From Symbiobacteriaceae bacterium (lineage in GTDB: Bacteria; Bacillota_E; Symbiobacteriia; Symbiobacteriales; Symbiobacteriaceae): DNA of 7,952 nucleotides. Each line of letters begins with the position of its first letter. The stretch's first letter is position 1. Made by a program: the position numbers and the translations under genes. The notes beneath the pieces were generated by a model. That model ran no database searches and was not told the origin of the DNA. It was given only the letters and a program-made list of their open reading frames with translations. Of the stretch, positions 1 to 6,569 are shown one piece after another. The stretch lies in assembly GCA_027356675.1 (NCBI GenBank), contig DAHVXO010000289.1:1-7952 (forward strand), given 5' to 3'.

Positions 1-809
1 GGCTCCTGCGGGCGGGCTACCCGCAGGGCGAGGCGACGGCCATGTACGGCAACTACTCGGGTATCGCGGTCCAGGTGGTCTGGTTTCCGTTCGTCCTCAC
101 CAACGCTTTCGCCAACGCGCTGGTGCCCGTGTTGGCGGCAGCGGCGGCACGCAAGGATCGGGAGGCGGTCCGAAGCCGGGTGCGGTTGGGCCTGAGAGCG
201 GCTGGGCTGATCTGCCTGCCGATCGCCATCGGAGTGGCGATTCTCACAGGACCGATCGTGCGGCTATTCGGGGAGCCGCAGGCGGCGCGGCCCTTGCTGT
301 TCATGGCTCCCGTGGCCTATCTGGGCCCGCTGGCCTGGCTGATGACGGCGCAGTTGCAGGCGCTGGGTCACACCGGCGTGCCCATGCGAAACCACGGGAT
401 GGCCATGCTGCTCAAGATCGGGTTGGATGCCCTGCTGGCCCCCGTGCGGGGGATTGATGTGGCGGGTGTTGCGATCGCCAGCGGCGTTATGTTTCTGGTC
501 TGCTGCTGGCTCAACGCCCGGGAGCTCGAGCGAGTGACAGGGGAGCCCTTGCCGTGGGGGGCGCTGTTGCGTGGCCCCCTGGCCGCCTCGGTGGTGATGG
601 GGGGCGGCCTGCTGGGTCTGGCGGCAACCGGGGTGATGCCGGCTGCCAGTTGGGCGTCGCTGGTGCTGGCGTTGGTCGTGGCGCCCACGCTCTACGTGGC
701 CACGTTGCTGGGCACCCGAACGGTAACGGCGCCGGAGCTGGCCGCGCTGGCGGGGCCACTGGGGCCGCGGTTGGAGCGGCTCCTCACGGTGTTGTGGCCG
801 TGGTCGTAG
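1..809 (+). CDS. SpoVB/MurJ-like polysaccharide (lipid) flippase, C-terminal part
   Basis: The gene is cut by the left edge; the frame is open from base 3 and ends at TAG 807-809. The frame continues upstream of the ATG at 42, so that ATG is internal. The protein is very hydrophobic, with about six membrane segments separated by short basic loops. The stretch YGNYSGIAVQVVWFPFVLTN followed by a VPVLAAAAA helix matches the repeat-junction region of SpoVB-type members of the MOP flippase superfamily, where YGxYTGxA and a TNALAxxLVPAI-like motif are characteristic. Family members move lipid-linked sugar precursors across the cytoplasmic membrane; SpoVB acts in spore cortex formation. The last roughly 85 residues (two Ala/Gly/Leu-rich segments) are less conserved. 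It converges with the marR-type gene and has no functional link to the downstream operon. Family membership is fairly sure; whether it is the sporulation SpoVB or a paralogue cannot be told from this fragment. Confidence 0.8.
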   Translation, partial: LLRAGYPQGEATAMYGNYSGIAVQVVWFPFVLTNAFANALVPVLAAAAARKDREAVRSRVRLGLRAAGLICLPIAIGVAILTGPIVRLFGEPQAARPLLFMAPVAYLGPLAWLMTAQLQALGHTGVPMRNHGMAMLLKIGLDALLAPVRGIDVAGVAIASGVMFLVCCWLNARELERVTGEPLPWGALLRGPLAASVVMGGGLLGLAATGVMPAASWASLVLALVVAPTLYVATLLGTRTVTAPELAALAGPLGPRLERLLTVLWPWS

Positions 810-823
810 GCTTCGGGGGTACC

Positions 824-870
824 CTGGTAGCCCATCGGCCAGGGAGAGTCTGGTAGGCCGTCGGTCGGGG
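824..870. repeat. Imperfect tandem direct repeat, two 21-bp copies
   Basis: Two copies at 824-844 and 850-870 both begin CTGGTAG and agree at 17 of 21 positions, giving a period of 26 bp. They lie just after the stop codon of the flippase gene. No coding frame or terminator explains them. Together with the rest of 810-995 (GC-rich, C-rich on the plus strand) this is the only structure seen in the convergent gap before the marR terminator. It could be chance similarity in GC-rich DNA. Confidence 0.4.
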
Positions 871-995
871 GCACCCCACTCGTCGCCCGGGTGCAAGCAC
901 CCGAACGCTCCTCGAAGGTATCCCCGCCCGCCGTCCTGCCCTTCTAGCGCCCGGCTGCCCCTCCTCCCGCAGGCACCCCCCATTCTTTGTTCGCG

Positions 996-1033
996 AAAAA
1001 GCGGGGCCACCCGGCCGCATGGCGGTCGGGTGG
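996..1033 (-). terminator. Rho-independent terminator of the marR-type gene
   Basis: A 12-bp inverted repeat (1007-1018 with 1022-1033, one G-T wobble) has a 3-base loop. Read on the minus strand, it starts 19 bases after the stop codon of the MarR-family gene. It is followed by a GC-rich hexamer and then five T's (A's at 996-1000 on the plus strand). The T-run is a little offset from the stem, so efficiency is uncertain. On the plus strand no T-run follows, so it is not expected to end transcription of the flippase gene. Confidence 0.65.
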
Positions 1034-1052
1034 TCCTCGGTCTACTCCTGGG

Positions 1053-1550
1053 CTACATGGCTTCGGACTTGGGCTCCGCCACCATGCGGATGGTCTCGGT
1101 CTTGAGTTCGCCATAAAGCCGTTCCAGTGAGCGGAGCATCACGATCCGCTCATCCGGGGACCAGATCTTGGCGATCTCGGCCATTTCTTTGGTGACCTCG
1201 CGCTTGATCTCCCAAACCTTTGTGCCCTTTTCCGTCAGGCGGATGTTCACAACGCGCCGGTCCTCGGTGCTGCGTTCACGCACCAGCCAGCCGTCGCGCT
1301 CCAGCCTGTCGGCCACCCCCGTGAGGTTCCCCCTGGAGCAATTGAGCTCGTCCGCGAGACTTCCCAGCGTGGTCGCGTCCCCATACACGGCTGCGAGCAG
1401 CAACTGGTATTGGGGCATGGTCAACCCGTACTTGCGGCTCAGAAACCGGTGGCAGCGCTTCTCCACGAGGTCGGAAATGGTCTGCAGGATGGGTAGAATG
1501 TTGTCTGGCGAAAACTTGTCGACTGGTGCGACCTGGTCCTGCTGTTTCAA
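1053..1550 (-). CDS. MarR-family transcriptional regulator
   Basis: A 165-residue protein of typical MarR length. It starts at a TTG (1550-1548), placed 5 nt after the minus-strand Shine-Dalgarno AAGGAAGGTGAG. It has the standard MarR layout: N-terminal dimerisation helices (about residues 16-40), a winged helix-turn-helix (about 43-108) with recognition segment TLGSLADELNCSRGNLTGVA, the wing ERSTEDRRVVNIRLTEKG (93-109), then C-terminal helices completing the dimer interface. MarR proteins bind short dyads as homodimers and are released by small ligands or oxidation. Cys71 sits at the start of the recognition helix and Cys33 in the N-terminal helix, so thiol sensing is possible but unproven. 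It is divergent from pheA and has its own promoter with dyads, so autorepression is likely. Its target regulon cannot be deduced here. Family assignment is secure. Confidence 0.9.
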   Translation of the reverse strand: MKQQDQVAPVDKFSPDNILPILQTISDLVEKRCHRFLSRKYGLTMPQYQLLLAAVYGDATTLGSLADELNCSRGNLTGVADRLERDGWLVRERSTEDRRVVNIRLTEKGTKVWEIKREVTKEMAEIAKIWSPDERIVMLRSLERLYGELKTETIRMVAEPKSEAM

Positions 1551-1634
1551 GCCAGCTCACCTTCCTTTCGCCTTTTCGGCGTGGCTCGGCCCCAGTCGAA
1601 GTAAGAAGGCCGGCCGTTGACCTCACTATGTCGT

Positions 1635-1663
1635 ATTATGCCATAGAAACCAAATAATGTCAA
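1635..1663 (-). promoter_or_regulatory. Sigma-A type promoter of the MarR-family gene, with overlapping dyad
   Basis: On the minus strand there is a perfect TTGACA -35 (1658-1663), a 17-base spacer and CATAAT as -10 (1635-1640), placing the transcription start near 1628 and leaving a leader of about 78 nt. A CTATG/CATAG inverted repeat (1626-1630 and 1642-1646, 11-base spacer) brackets the -10, and a direct repeat of AATAAT (1653-1658 and 1662-1667) overlaps the -35. These are reasonable candidates for an autoregulatory operator. The surrounding bases are clearly AT-richer than the flanking genes. Confidence 0.75.
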
Positions 1664-1808
1664 TAATAGGAAACCAAGAGTTGGAATGCACATCCACAGG
1701 GAGACACATCAAAAGGAAAGCATACCCAGTCCTGGCTCCCGGTATCTATTGTTCCCGTGGATCGTTCACTCATACATATGCGGTTTGAAAAATCGTATGC
1801 TTGCCGAC

Positions 1809-1863
1809 CGTTGGGGAGCGCGAAAGTTCCCCCTAGCCAACGCGTTTCCGTCCATGGTAAAAT
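1809..1863 (+). promoter_or_regulatory. Dyad and possible weak promoter upstream of pheA
   Basis: CGTTGG (1809-1814) pairs with CCAACG (1837-1842). An inner stem GGAGC (1815-1819) pairs with GTTCC (1826-1830) around a six-base loop, leaving a bulge on the 3' side. Just downstream, TAAAAT (1858-1863) could be a -10 with a poor -35 (TAGCCA, 1834-1839, 18-base spacer). If so, the dyad would overlap the promoter as an operator; if transcription starts further upstream, it would be a leader hairpin. No T-box, riboswitch or leader peptide is recognisable in 1664-1920. A second partial dyad lies at 1771-1799 (CATAC and GTATG arms). Confidence 0.35.
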
Positions 1864-1905
1864 CGGTCCCAATATTCGTGTTGGCAATGTGGGCAGCAGG
1901 GAGTC

Positions 1906-1911
1906 AGGAGG
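1906..1911 (+). promoter_or_regulatory. Ribosome binding site of pheA (fixes a TTG start)
   Basis: A perfect AGGAGG lies nine bases upstream of the TTG at 1921. This decides the start codon, because the reading frame has no ATG near the expected N-terminus and the protein from this TTG begins as prephenate dehydratases normally do. Confidence 0.85.
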
Positions 1912-1920
1912 CCGAGGGTT

Positions 1921-2751
1921 TTGGCGACAGTAGCCTTTCAGGGAGAACCGGGCGCTTACGGCGAAGAGGCCGTTCTCAAGTACTTTGGCGAGGGTGCGGA
2001 ACCACTGCCATGCCGTTCTTTTCAGGATGTATTCGTCGCCGTCTCCAGCGGGAAGGTGGACTTCGGGCTCGTGCCCGTGGAGAATTCACAGGCCGGGAGC
2101 ATCAACGACGTGTACGATCTCTTCCGTCAGCACGACCTCTATGTAGGCGGCGAGATCTCCCACCCGGTCGACCACTGCTTACTGGCGCTCCCCGGGCAGT
2201 CGCTGGGGGAGATCCGGCGTGCCATCTCCCACCCGCAGGCGCTTGCCCAGACGGACGCCTTCCTGCGTCAGCTGGGCGTGGAGATCGTTGCTACTTACGA
2301 TACCGCCGGCAGCGCCAAGTTGATTCGTGAGCAGGAACTCCACGGCGTGGCAGCCGTAGCGGCCGCCCGTGCGGCCGAACTGTACGGGCTGGAGATCCTG
2401 GCTCGTTCGATCCAGACCATCGCCGACAACTTTACCCGGTTTGTGGTCCTGAGCCGGACGCCAGTGGCGAAGGGCGCTGGCCCCAATAAGACCATGCTGG
2501 TGCTCTCCACCACCCACCAACCCGGTTCCCTTTACCGAGCGCTCGGCGCTCTGGCCGAGCGGGGCATCAACCTGCTGAAGCTGGAATCCCGCCCCTCCCG
2601 CAACCGGGCGTGGGAATATGTCTTCTACCTCGACTTTGAGGGTCACCGGGAGGACGCCCAGGTGCGGGAAGCCCTGGCCGACCTGGCGGTCCATACTGTG
2701 TTTTGCAAGGTGCTCGGCTCGTTTGCCCGGGACACTCGCATGGAGGCGTAA
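1921..2751 (+). CDS. pheA: Prephenate dehydratase (PheA), with C-terminal ACT domain
   Basis: Converts prephenate to phenylpyruvate with loss of water and CO2, the committed step of phenylalanine synthesis, in the cytoplasm. The protein has 276 residues, the usual length for the monofunctional enzyme. The catalytic domain (about 1-180) opens with VAFQGEPGAYGEEA, contains PVENSQAGSINDVYDL, and has the diagnostic TRF motif in ADNFTRFVV near residue 165. An ACT domain (about 195-270) follows, with GALAERGINLLKLESRP carrying the GAL and ESRP motifs that bind phenylalanine in feedback-inhibited enzymes, so allosteric control is expected. No chorismate mutase domain is fused. It appears to be transcribed alone: about 70 bases after its stop a strong new promoter starts the branched-chain leader, and no convincing terminator is seen between them, so some read-through into that leader is possible. 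Start TTG is supported by AGGAGG. Confidence 0.95.
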   Translation: MATVAFQGEPGAYGEEAVLKYFGEGAEPLPCRSFQDVFVAVSSGKVDFGLVPVENSQAGSINDVYDLFRQHDLYVGGEISHPVDHCLLALPGQSLGEIRRAISHPQALAQTDAFLRQLGVEIVATYDTAGSAKLIREQELHGVAAVAAARAAELYGLEILARSIQTIADNFTRFVVLSRTPVAKGAGPNKTMLVLSTTHQPGSLYRALGALAERGINLLKLESRPSRNRAWEYVFYLDFEGHREDAQVREALADLAVHTVFCKVLGSFARDTRMEA

Positions 2752-2822
2752 GCAAGCGGGAACCCGCCACCAAGTTATCGATCGGATTCCGCCCGGGAAT
2801 TGATAAAGTTTGCCGATCAATC

Positions 2823-2851
2823 TTGACACCCACCGATTTCACGGGTAAAAT
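2823..2851 (+). promoter_or_regulatory. Strong sigma-A promoter of the ilvN-ilvC-leuA-ilvE operon
   Basis: Perfect TTGACA (2823-2828), a spacer of exactly 17 bases and TAAAAT (2846-2851) predict a start near 2858. The first recognisable RNA element begins about 30 nt later, so the whole tandem leader lies on this transcript. Upstream, 2752-2822 holds only short inverted repeats (for example GATCGG 2780-2785 with CCGATC 2813-2818) without a T-run, so no clear pheA terminator is called. The near-consensus promoter suits an operon controlled mainly by attenuation. Confidence 0.85.
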
Positions 2852-2886
2852 CCACTTTAATATCCATGTAAACCAACTGAACATGT

Positions 2887-2998
2887 GCTAAGGAAGTGTG
2901 CCTAGGGTTCCGCACCTACCCTCCGGGGCGGTGGTCTGGTCCAAGCGGCACAGCCCTGCAAAGCAGGGTACACCGTGGGTGAAAAAGACCCCAGCGGC
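2887..2998 (+). promoter_or_regulatory. ykkC-family riboswitch aptamer, probably ppGpp-sensing (subtype 2a)
   Basis: The core blocks of the ykkC class occur in order: GTGTGCCTAGGGTTCCGC (2896-2913), CTGGTCCAAGCGGCACAG (2936-2953), TACACCG (2969-2975) and GGGTGAAAAAGACCCC (2977-2992). Stems I can pair by eye: TGTGCC (2897-2902) with GGCACA (2947-2952); CACC (2913-2916) with GGTG (2930-2933), capped by CCC-TCCG-GGG; CCCTGC (2954-2959) with GCAGGG (2963-2968); GGGT with ACCC around the A-rich loop; and a closing helix in which GCTAAGG (2887-2893) meets CCCCAGC (2989-2995). In the ykkC family, subtype 1 senses guanidine, 2a ppGpp, 2b PRPP and 2c nucleoside diphosphates. The subtype is inferred from context: 2a RNAs sit before branched-chain amino acid genes, 2b before purine genes. 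The CCAAG and CACAG blocks fit subtype 2 better than the guanidine type. The class is fairly sure, the ligand less so. Confidence 0.8.
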
Positions 2999-3054
2999 AA
3001 GTTCCCACCACTTCACAACGGGAGTGGTGTCGGACTAGCCGTCTGGGATTTTTT
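2990..3054 (+). terminator. Intrinsic terminator of the ykkC-type riboswitch (expression platform)
   Basis: CCCAGCGGC (2990-2998) pairs with GCCGTCTGGG (3038-3047) with one bulged T, followed by A and six T's (3049-3054). Inside is a second stem, CACCACT (3006-3012) with AGTGGTG (3023-3029). The 5' arm is the same sequence as the 3' end of the aptamer, which pairs with GCTAAGG at 2887-2893. Ligand binding should therefore hold the 5' arm in the aptamer and stop the terminator forming. This is an ON switch: ligand present means read-through, as expected for a starvation alarmone driving amino acid synthesis. Confidence 0.8.
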
Positions 3055-3071
3055 GTATCGCAAATACCAAA

Positions 3072-3314
3072 AGCGATGACGGGACAAGTAAGGCTGAAGC
3101 GAACTCCATTAGCGAGCGGCGGATAGTGCAAGCGCCGCGGATGCTTCCGACCTGAAACTCACCCCGTAGCTGCTCGACCCAAAGCGTAAGCTAGTAGGTC
3201 GACGCCGGCCAAGGCAGGCCGTTACACCTCCGGGTACGCCCCCGTGCGTGCCGTCGAGGCTCCCCCATGGGGGGCGAAGTAGGGTGGTACCACGACAAAA
3301 GTCGTCCCTATCGC
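3072..3314 (+). promoter_or_regulatory. T-box leader, leucine (CUC) specifier
   Basis: The T-box antiterminator is clear at 3281-3309: AGGG pairs with CCCT, a seven-base bulge TGGTACC (3285-3291) follows, then ACGAC-AAAA-GTCGT. TGGT in the bulge is complementary to a tRNA 3' ACCA end, matching tRNA-Leu with discriminator A. Stem I is closed by ACGGG (3079-3083) with CCCGT (3163-3167); GACAAGTA is the usual 5' specifier-loop sequence, AGG/CCT (3091-3093, 3151-3153) and GAAGC/GCTTC (3096-3100, 3143-3147) stack above it, and the distal hairpin is GCGGCG/CGCCGC (3116-3121, 3133-3138). The specifier is read as CTC at 3158-3160, flanked by GAAA and ACC, i.e. leucine. Stem II is CGACC/GGTCG (3175-3179, 3197-3201), then a pseudoknot-like segment, and a strong hairpin at 3259-3275 before the antiterminator. 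Uncharged tRNA-Leu should favour read-through. Confidence 0.93.
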
Positions 3315-3367
3315 AATCAGCATCAGGCTTAGTCCTGAGGCTGGCGGCGATAGGGATTTTCCTTTTT
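3306..3367 (+). terminator. Intrinsic terminator of the T-box leader
   Basis: CCCTATCGC (3306-3314) pairs perfectly with GCGATAGGG (3347-3355); inner helices CAG/CTG (3318-3320, 3341-3343) and TCAGG/CCTGA (3323-3327, 3334-3338) complete the hairpin. It is followed by ATTTTCC and five T's (3363-3367). The CCCT at its base is the same segment that closes the antiterminator, so the two structures exclude each other. It ends 31 bases before the ilvN start. Confidence 0.92.
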
Positions 3368-3398
3368 CCCAACCAAACGATCGAGGAGGTGTTGGCGG

Positions 3399-3932
3399 GT
3401 GAAGCGCATCCTGGCGGTGCTAGTGGAAAATCATCCGGGGGTACTCTCAAGGGTTTCGGGCCTGATTCGGCGGCGTGGGTTTAATATTGAGAGCCTGGCA
3501 GTCGGGGTGACGGACGACCCGGACATCTCTCGCATCACGCTCGTAGTTGATGGTGACGATGCCCAGCTGCAGCAAGTGAGCAAGCAACTGCACAAGTTGA
3601 TCGAGGTCCTCAAGGTCAGCGACCTGGACGCGGCCAACGCCGTTGCTCGCGAATTGGCACTGGTCAAGGTGCATGCCGACCCGTCCCGCCGGCCCCAGAT
3701 TCTGCAACTGGCTTCGATTTTTCGGGCCAACGTGGTGGATGTCGGCAAGAAGGCCGTCACCATCGAGGTCACTGGGACCCACGACAAGGTGGAGGCGCTC
3801 ATCGGACTCGCAAGGGAGTTCGGTGTACAGGAAGTGGTCCGCACTGGGGTTATCGCCCTGGAACGAGGCGCTGGAGCGATCCGAATTGATAAGGAGGACC
3901 AACGTTATGACCAAGATGTTCTACGACTCTGA
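3399..3932 (+). CDS. ilvN: Acetohydroxyacid (acetolactate) synthase regulatory (small) subunit
   Basis: Regulatory subunit of acetohydroxyacid synthase, the first shared enzyme of valine, leucine and isoleucine synthesis; it raises activity of the catalytic subunit IlvB and confers valine feedback inhibition. The 177-residue protein has an N-terminal ACT domain (about 1-75) with the typical [20 protein letters not shown] and [10 protein letters not shown], and the C-terminal small-subunit domain (about 84-157, LALVKVHAD to VIALERG). Start GTG at 3399 lies eight bases after AGGAGGT (3384-3390). It is the first gene of the operon, and ilvB is not beside it, which is unusual. The normal family end is near VIALERG; here about 20 extra polar residues run through the ilvC ribosome binding site and start, giving a 26-nt overlap with ilvC. 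The symbol ilvH is equally used for this family. Confidence 0.95.
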   Translation: MKRILAVLVENHPGVLSRVSGLIRRRGFNIESLAVGVTDDPDISRITLVVDGDDAQLQQVSKQLHKLIEVLKVSDLDAANAVARELALVKVHADPSRRPQILQLASIFRANVVDVGKKAVTIEVTGTHDKVEALIGLAREFGVQEVVRTGVIALERGAGAIRIDKEDQRYDQDVLRL

Positions 3933-4923
3933 TGCAGACCTGAAGTACCTCGCCGGCAAGAAGATTGCCGTCATAGGATACGGCAGCCAGGGTCACGCAC
4001 ACTCCCTTAACCTCAAGGAGAGCGGCCTGGATGTGATGGTAGGCCTGCGCCCTGACCGGCCCTCGTGGAACCGGGCGAAGGCAGCAGGACTTAAGGTAGG
4101 GACGGTCTCCGAGGCGGCGGCTTGGGCAGATATCATCATGGTTCTGATCAATGACGAGAAGCATGGCCCTGTTTACGAGACCGAAATCAGACCGCATTTG
4201 AAACCCGGTAAGGCTATCGCTTTCGGCCACGGGTTCTCGGTCCACTTTGGCCAGGTTGTCGCGCCAAAGGACTGCGACGTTTTCATGATCGCCCCCAAGG
4301 GCCCTGGGCACCTGGTCCGCCGGACTTACACCGACGGCAAGGGCGTGCCGTGCCTCATGGCCGTCCACCAGGACGCCACCGGCCAGGCCCGCCAGATCGC
4401 ATTGGCCTGGGCGAAGGGCATCGGCGGCACCCGGGCGGGCGTCATCGAGACCACGTTCCGGGAAGAGTGCGAATCCGATCTCTTCGGTGAGCAGAGCGTC
4501 CTCTGCGGCGGGGTCACCCAACTGGTCAAGTACGGCTTTGAGACCCTCACCGAGGCCGGCTATGCCCCCGAGATCGCCTACTTCGAGTGCATGCATGAGT
4601 TAAAGCTGATCGTCGACCTGATGTACGAAGGCGGCATGGCCTCCATGCGCTATAGCGTGAGCGACACGGCTGAGTACGGCGACTACATGTCCGGACCCCG
4701 GGTCATCGGTCCCGAGGTGAAGGAGAACATGAAGCAGGTGCTCGCCGAGATTCAGTCCGGCATCTTCGCCAAGAACTGGATCCTGGAGAATCAGGTCGGC
4801 CGCCCGCAGTTTGGTGCACTGCGCCGCCGCAACGCCGACCATCCGATCGAGCAGGTCGGCAAGGAACTCCGTGCGATGATGTCCTGGCTGCCCAAGGCCG
4901 TCGGCACCAAGGGTAACGAGTAG
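3907..4923 (+). CDS. ilvC: Ketol-acid reductoisomerase, class I (short form)
   Basis: Catalyses the Mg-dependent alkyl shift and NAD(P)H reduction of acetolactate or acetohydroxybutyrate to the dihydroxyacid. The 338-residue length is typical of class I enzymes. The N-terminal Rossmann domain carries [13 protein letters not shown] (24-36); FGHGF includes catalytic His108, and APKGPG Lys131. The C-terminal knotted domain has the metal ligands in DLFGEQ (Asp191, Glu195), YFECMHELK (Glu227, Glu231), and substrate Ser252 in SVSDTAEYG. The start is ATG 3907, eight bases after AAGGAGGA; the frame is open further upstream to about 3643 but that part overlaps ilvN and is not enzyme-like. Translation is probably coupled to ilvN by the 26-nt overlap. 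The cofactor-specificity loop reads LRPDRPSW (47-54), with an Asp and two Pro, so NADH versus NADPH preference is an open question. Confidence 0.97.
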   Translation: MTKMFYDSDADLKYLAGKKIAVIGYGSQGHAHSLNLKESGLDVMVGLRPDRPSWNRAKAAGLKVGTVSEAAAWADIIMVLINDEKHGPVYETEIRPHLKPGKAIAFGHGFSVHFGQVVAPKDCDVFMIAPKGPGHLVRRTYTDGKGVPCLMAVHQDATGQARQIALAWAKGIGGTRAGVIETTFREECESDLFGEQSVLCGGVTQLVKYGFETLTEAGYAPEIAYFECMHELKLIVDLMYEGGMASMRYSVSDTAEYGDYMSGPRVIGPEVKENMKQVLAEIQSGIFAKNWILENQVGRPQFGALRRRNADHPIEQVGKELRAMMSWLPKAVGTKGNE

Positions 4924-4964
4924 CAGACCCTGCCAACCAAAACAATCAAAGGTAGGTGAAGGCG

Positions 4965-6536
<1,572 letters not shown>

Positions 6537-6569
6537 CCCCCCAGGACTGAATATGGGGAGGGCCAACAC

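Noticed and set aside
264..1010. A 248-codon minus-strand frame opposite the flippase gene
   Set aside because: It is rich in Arg, Gln, Gly and His without domain features, overlaps a clear membrane protein in the other strand, and crosses the terminator-bearing gap.
1617..1645. Plus-strand promoter for pheA from TTGACC at 1617-1622
   Set aside because: At a spacing of 16-19 bases there is no acceptable -10; the AT-rich hexamers nearby belong to the minus-strand promoter.
1686..2330. A plus-strand frame from the marR-pheA spacer into pheA in another frame
   Set aside because: Its second half is the shifted reading of pheA and its first half is Ser/Arg-rich without a ribosome binding site.
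2756..2818. pheA terminator from the short inverted repeats after the stop codon
   Set aside because: The GCGGG/CCCGC and GATCGG/CCGATC repeats are short or widely spaced and no T-run follows either.
2887..2998. Guanidine-I (ykkC subtype 1) riboswitch
   Set aside because: No guanidine exporter or carboxylase gene follows, and the CCAAG and CACAG core blocks resemble the subtype-2 RNAs more closely. Kept only as an alternative to test.
3643..3906. A much longer N-terminus for ilvC
   Set aside because: The frame is open, but this part is an out-of-frame reading of ilvN, and ATG 3907 has an ideal ribosome binding site and gives the normal enzyme length.
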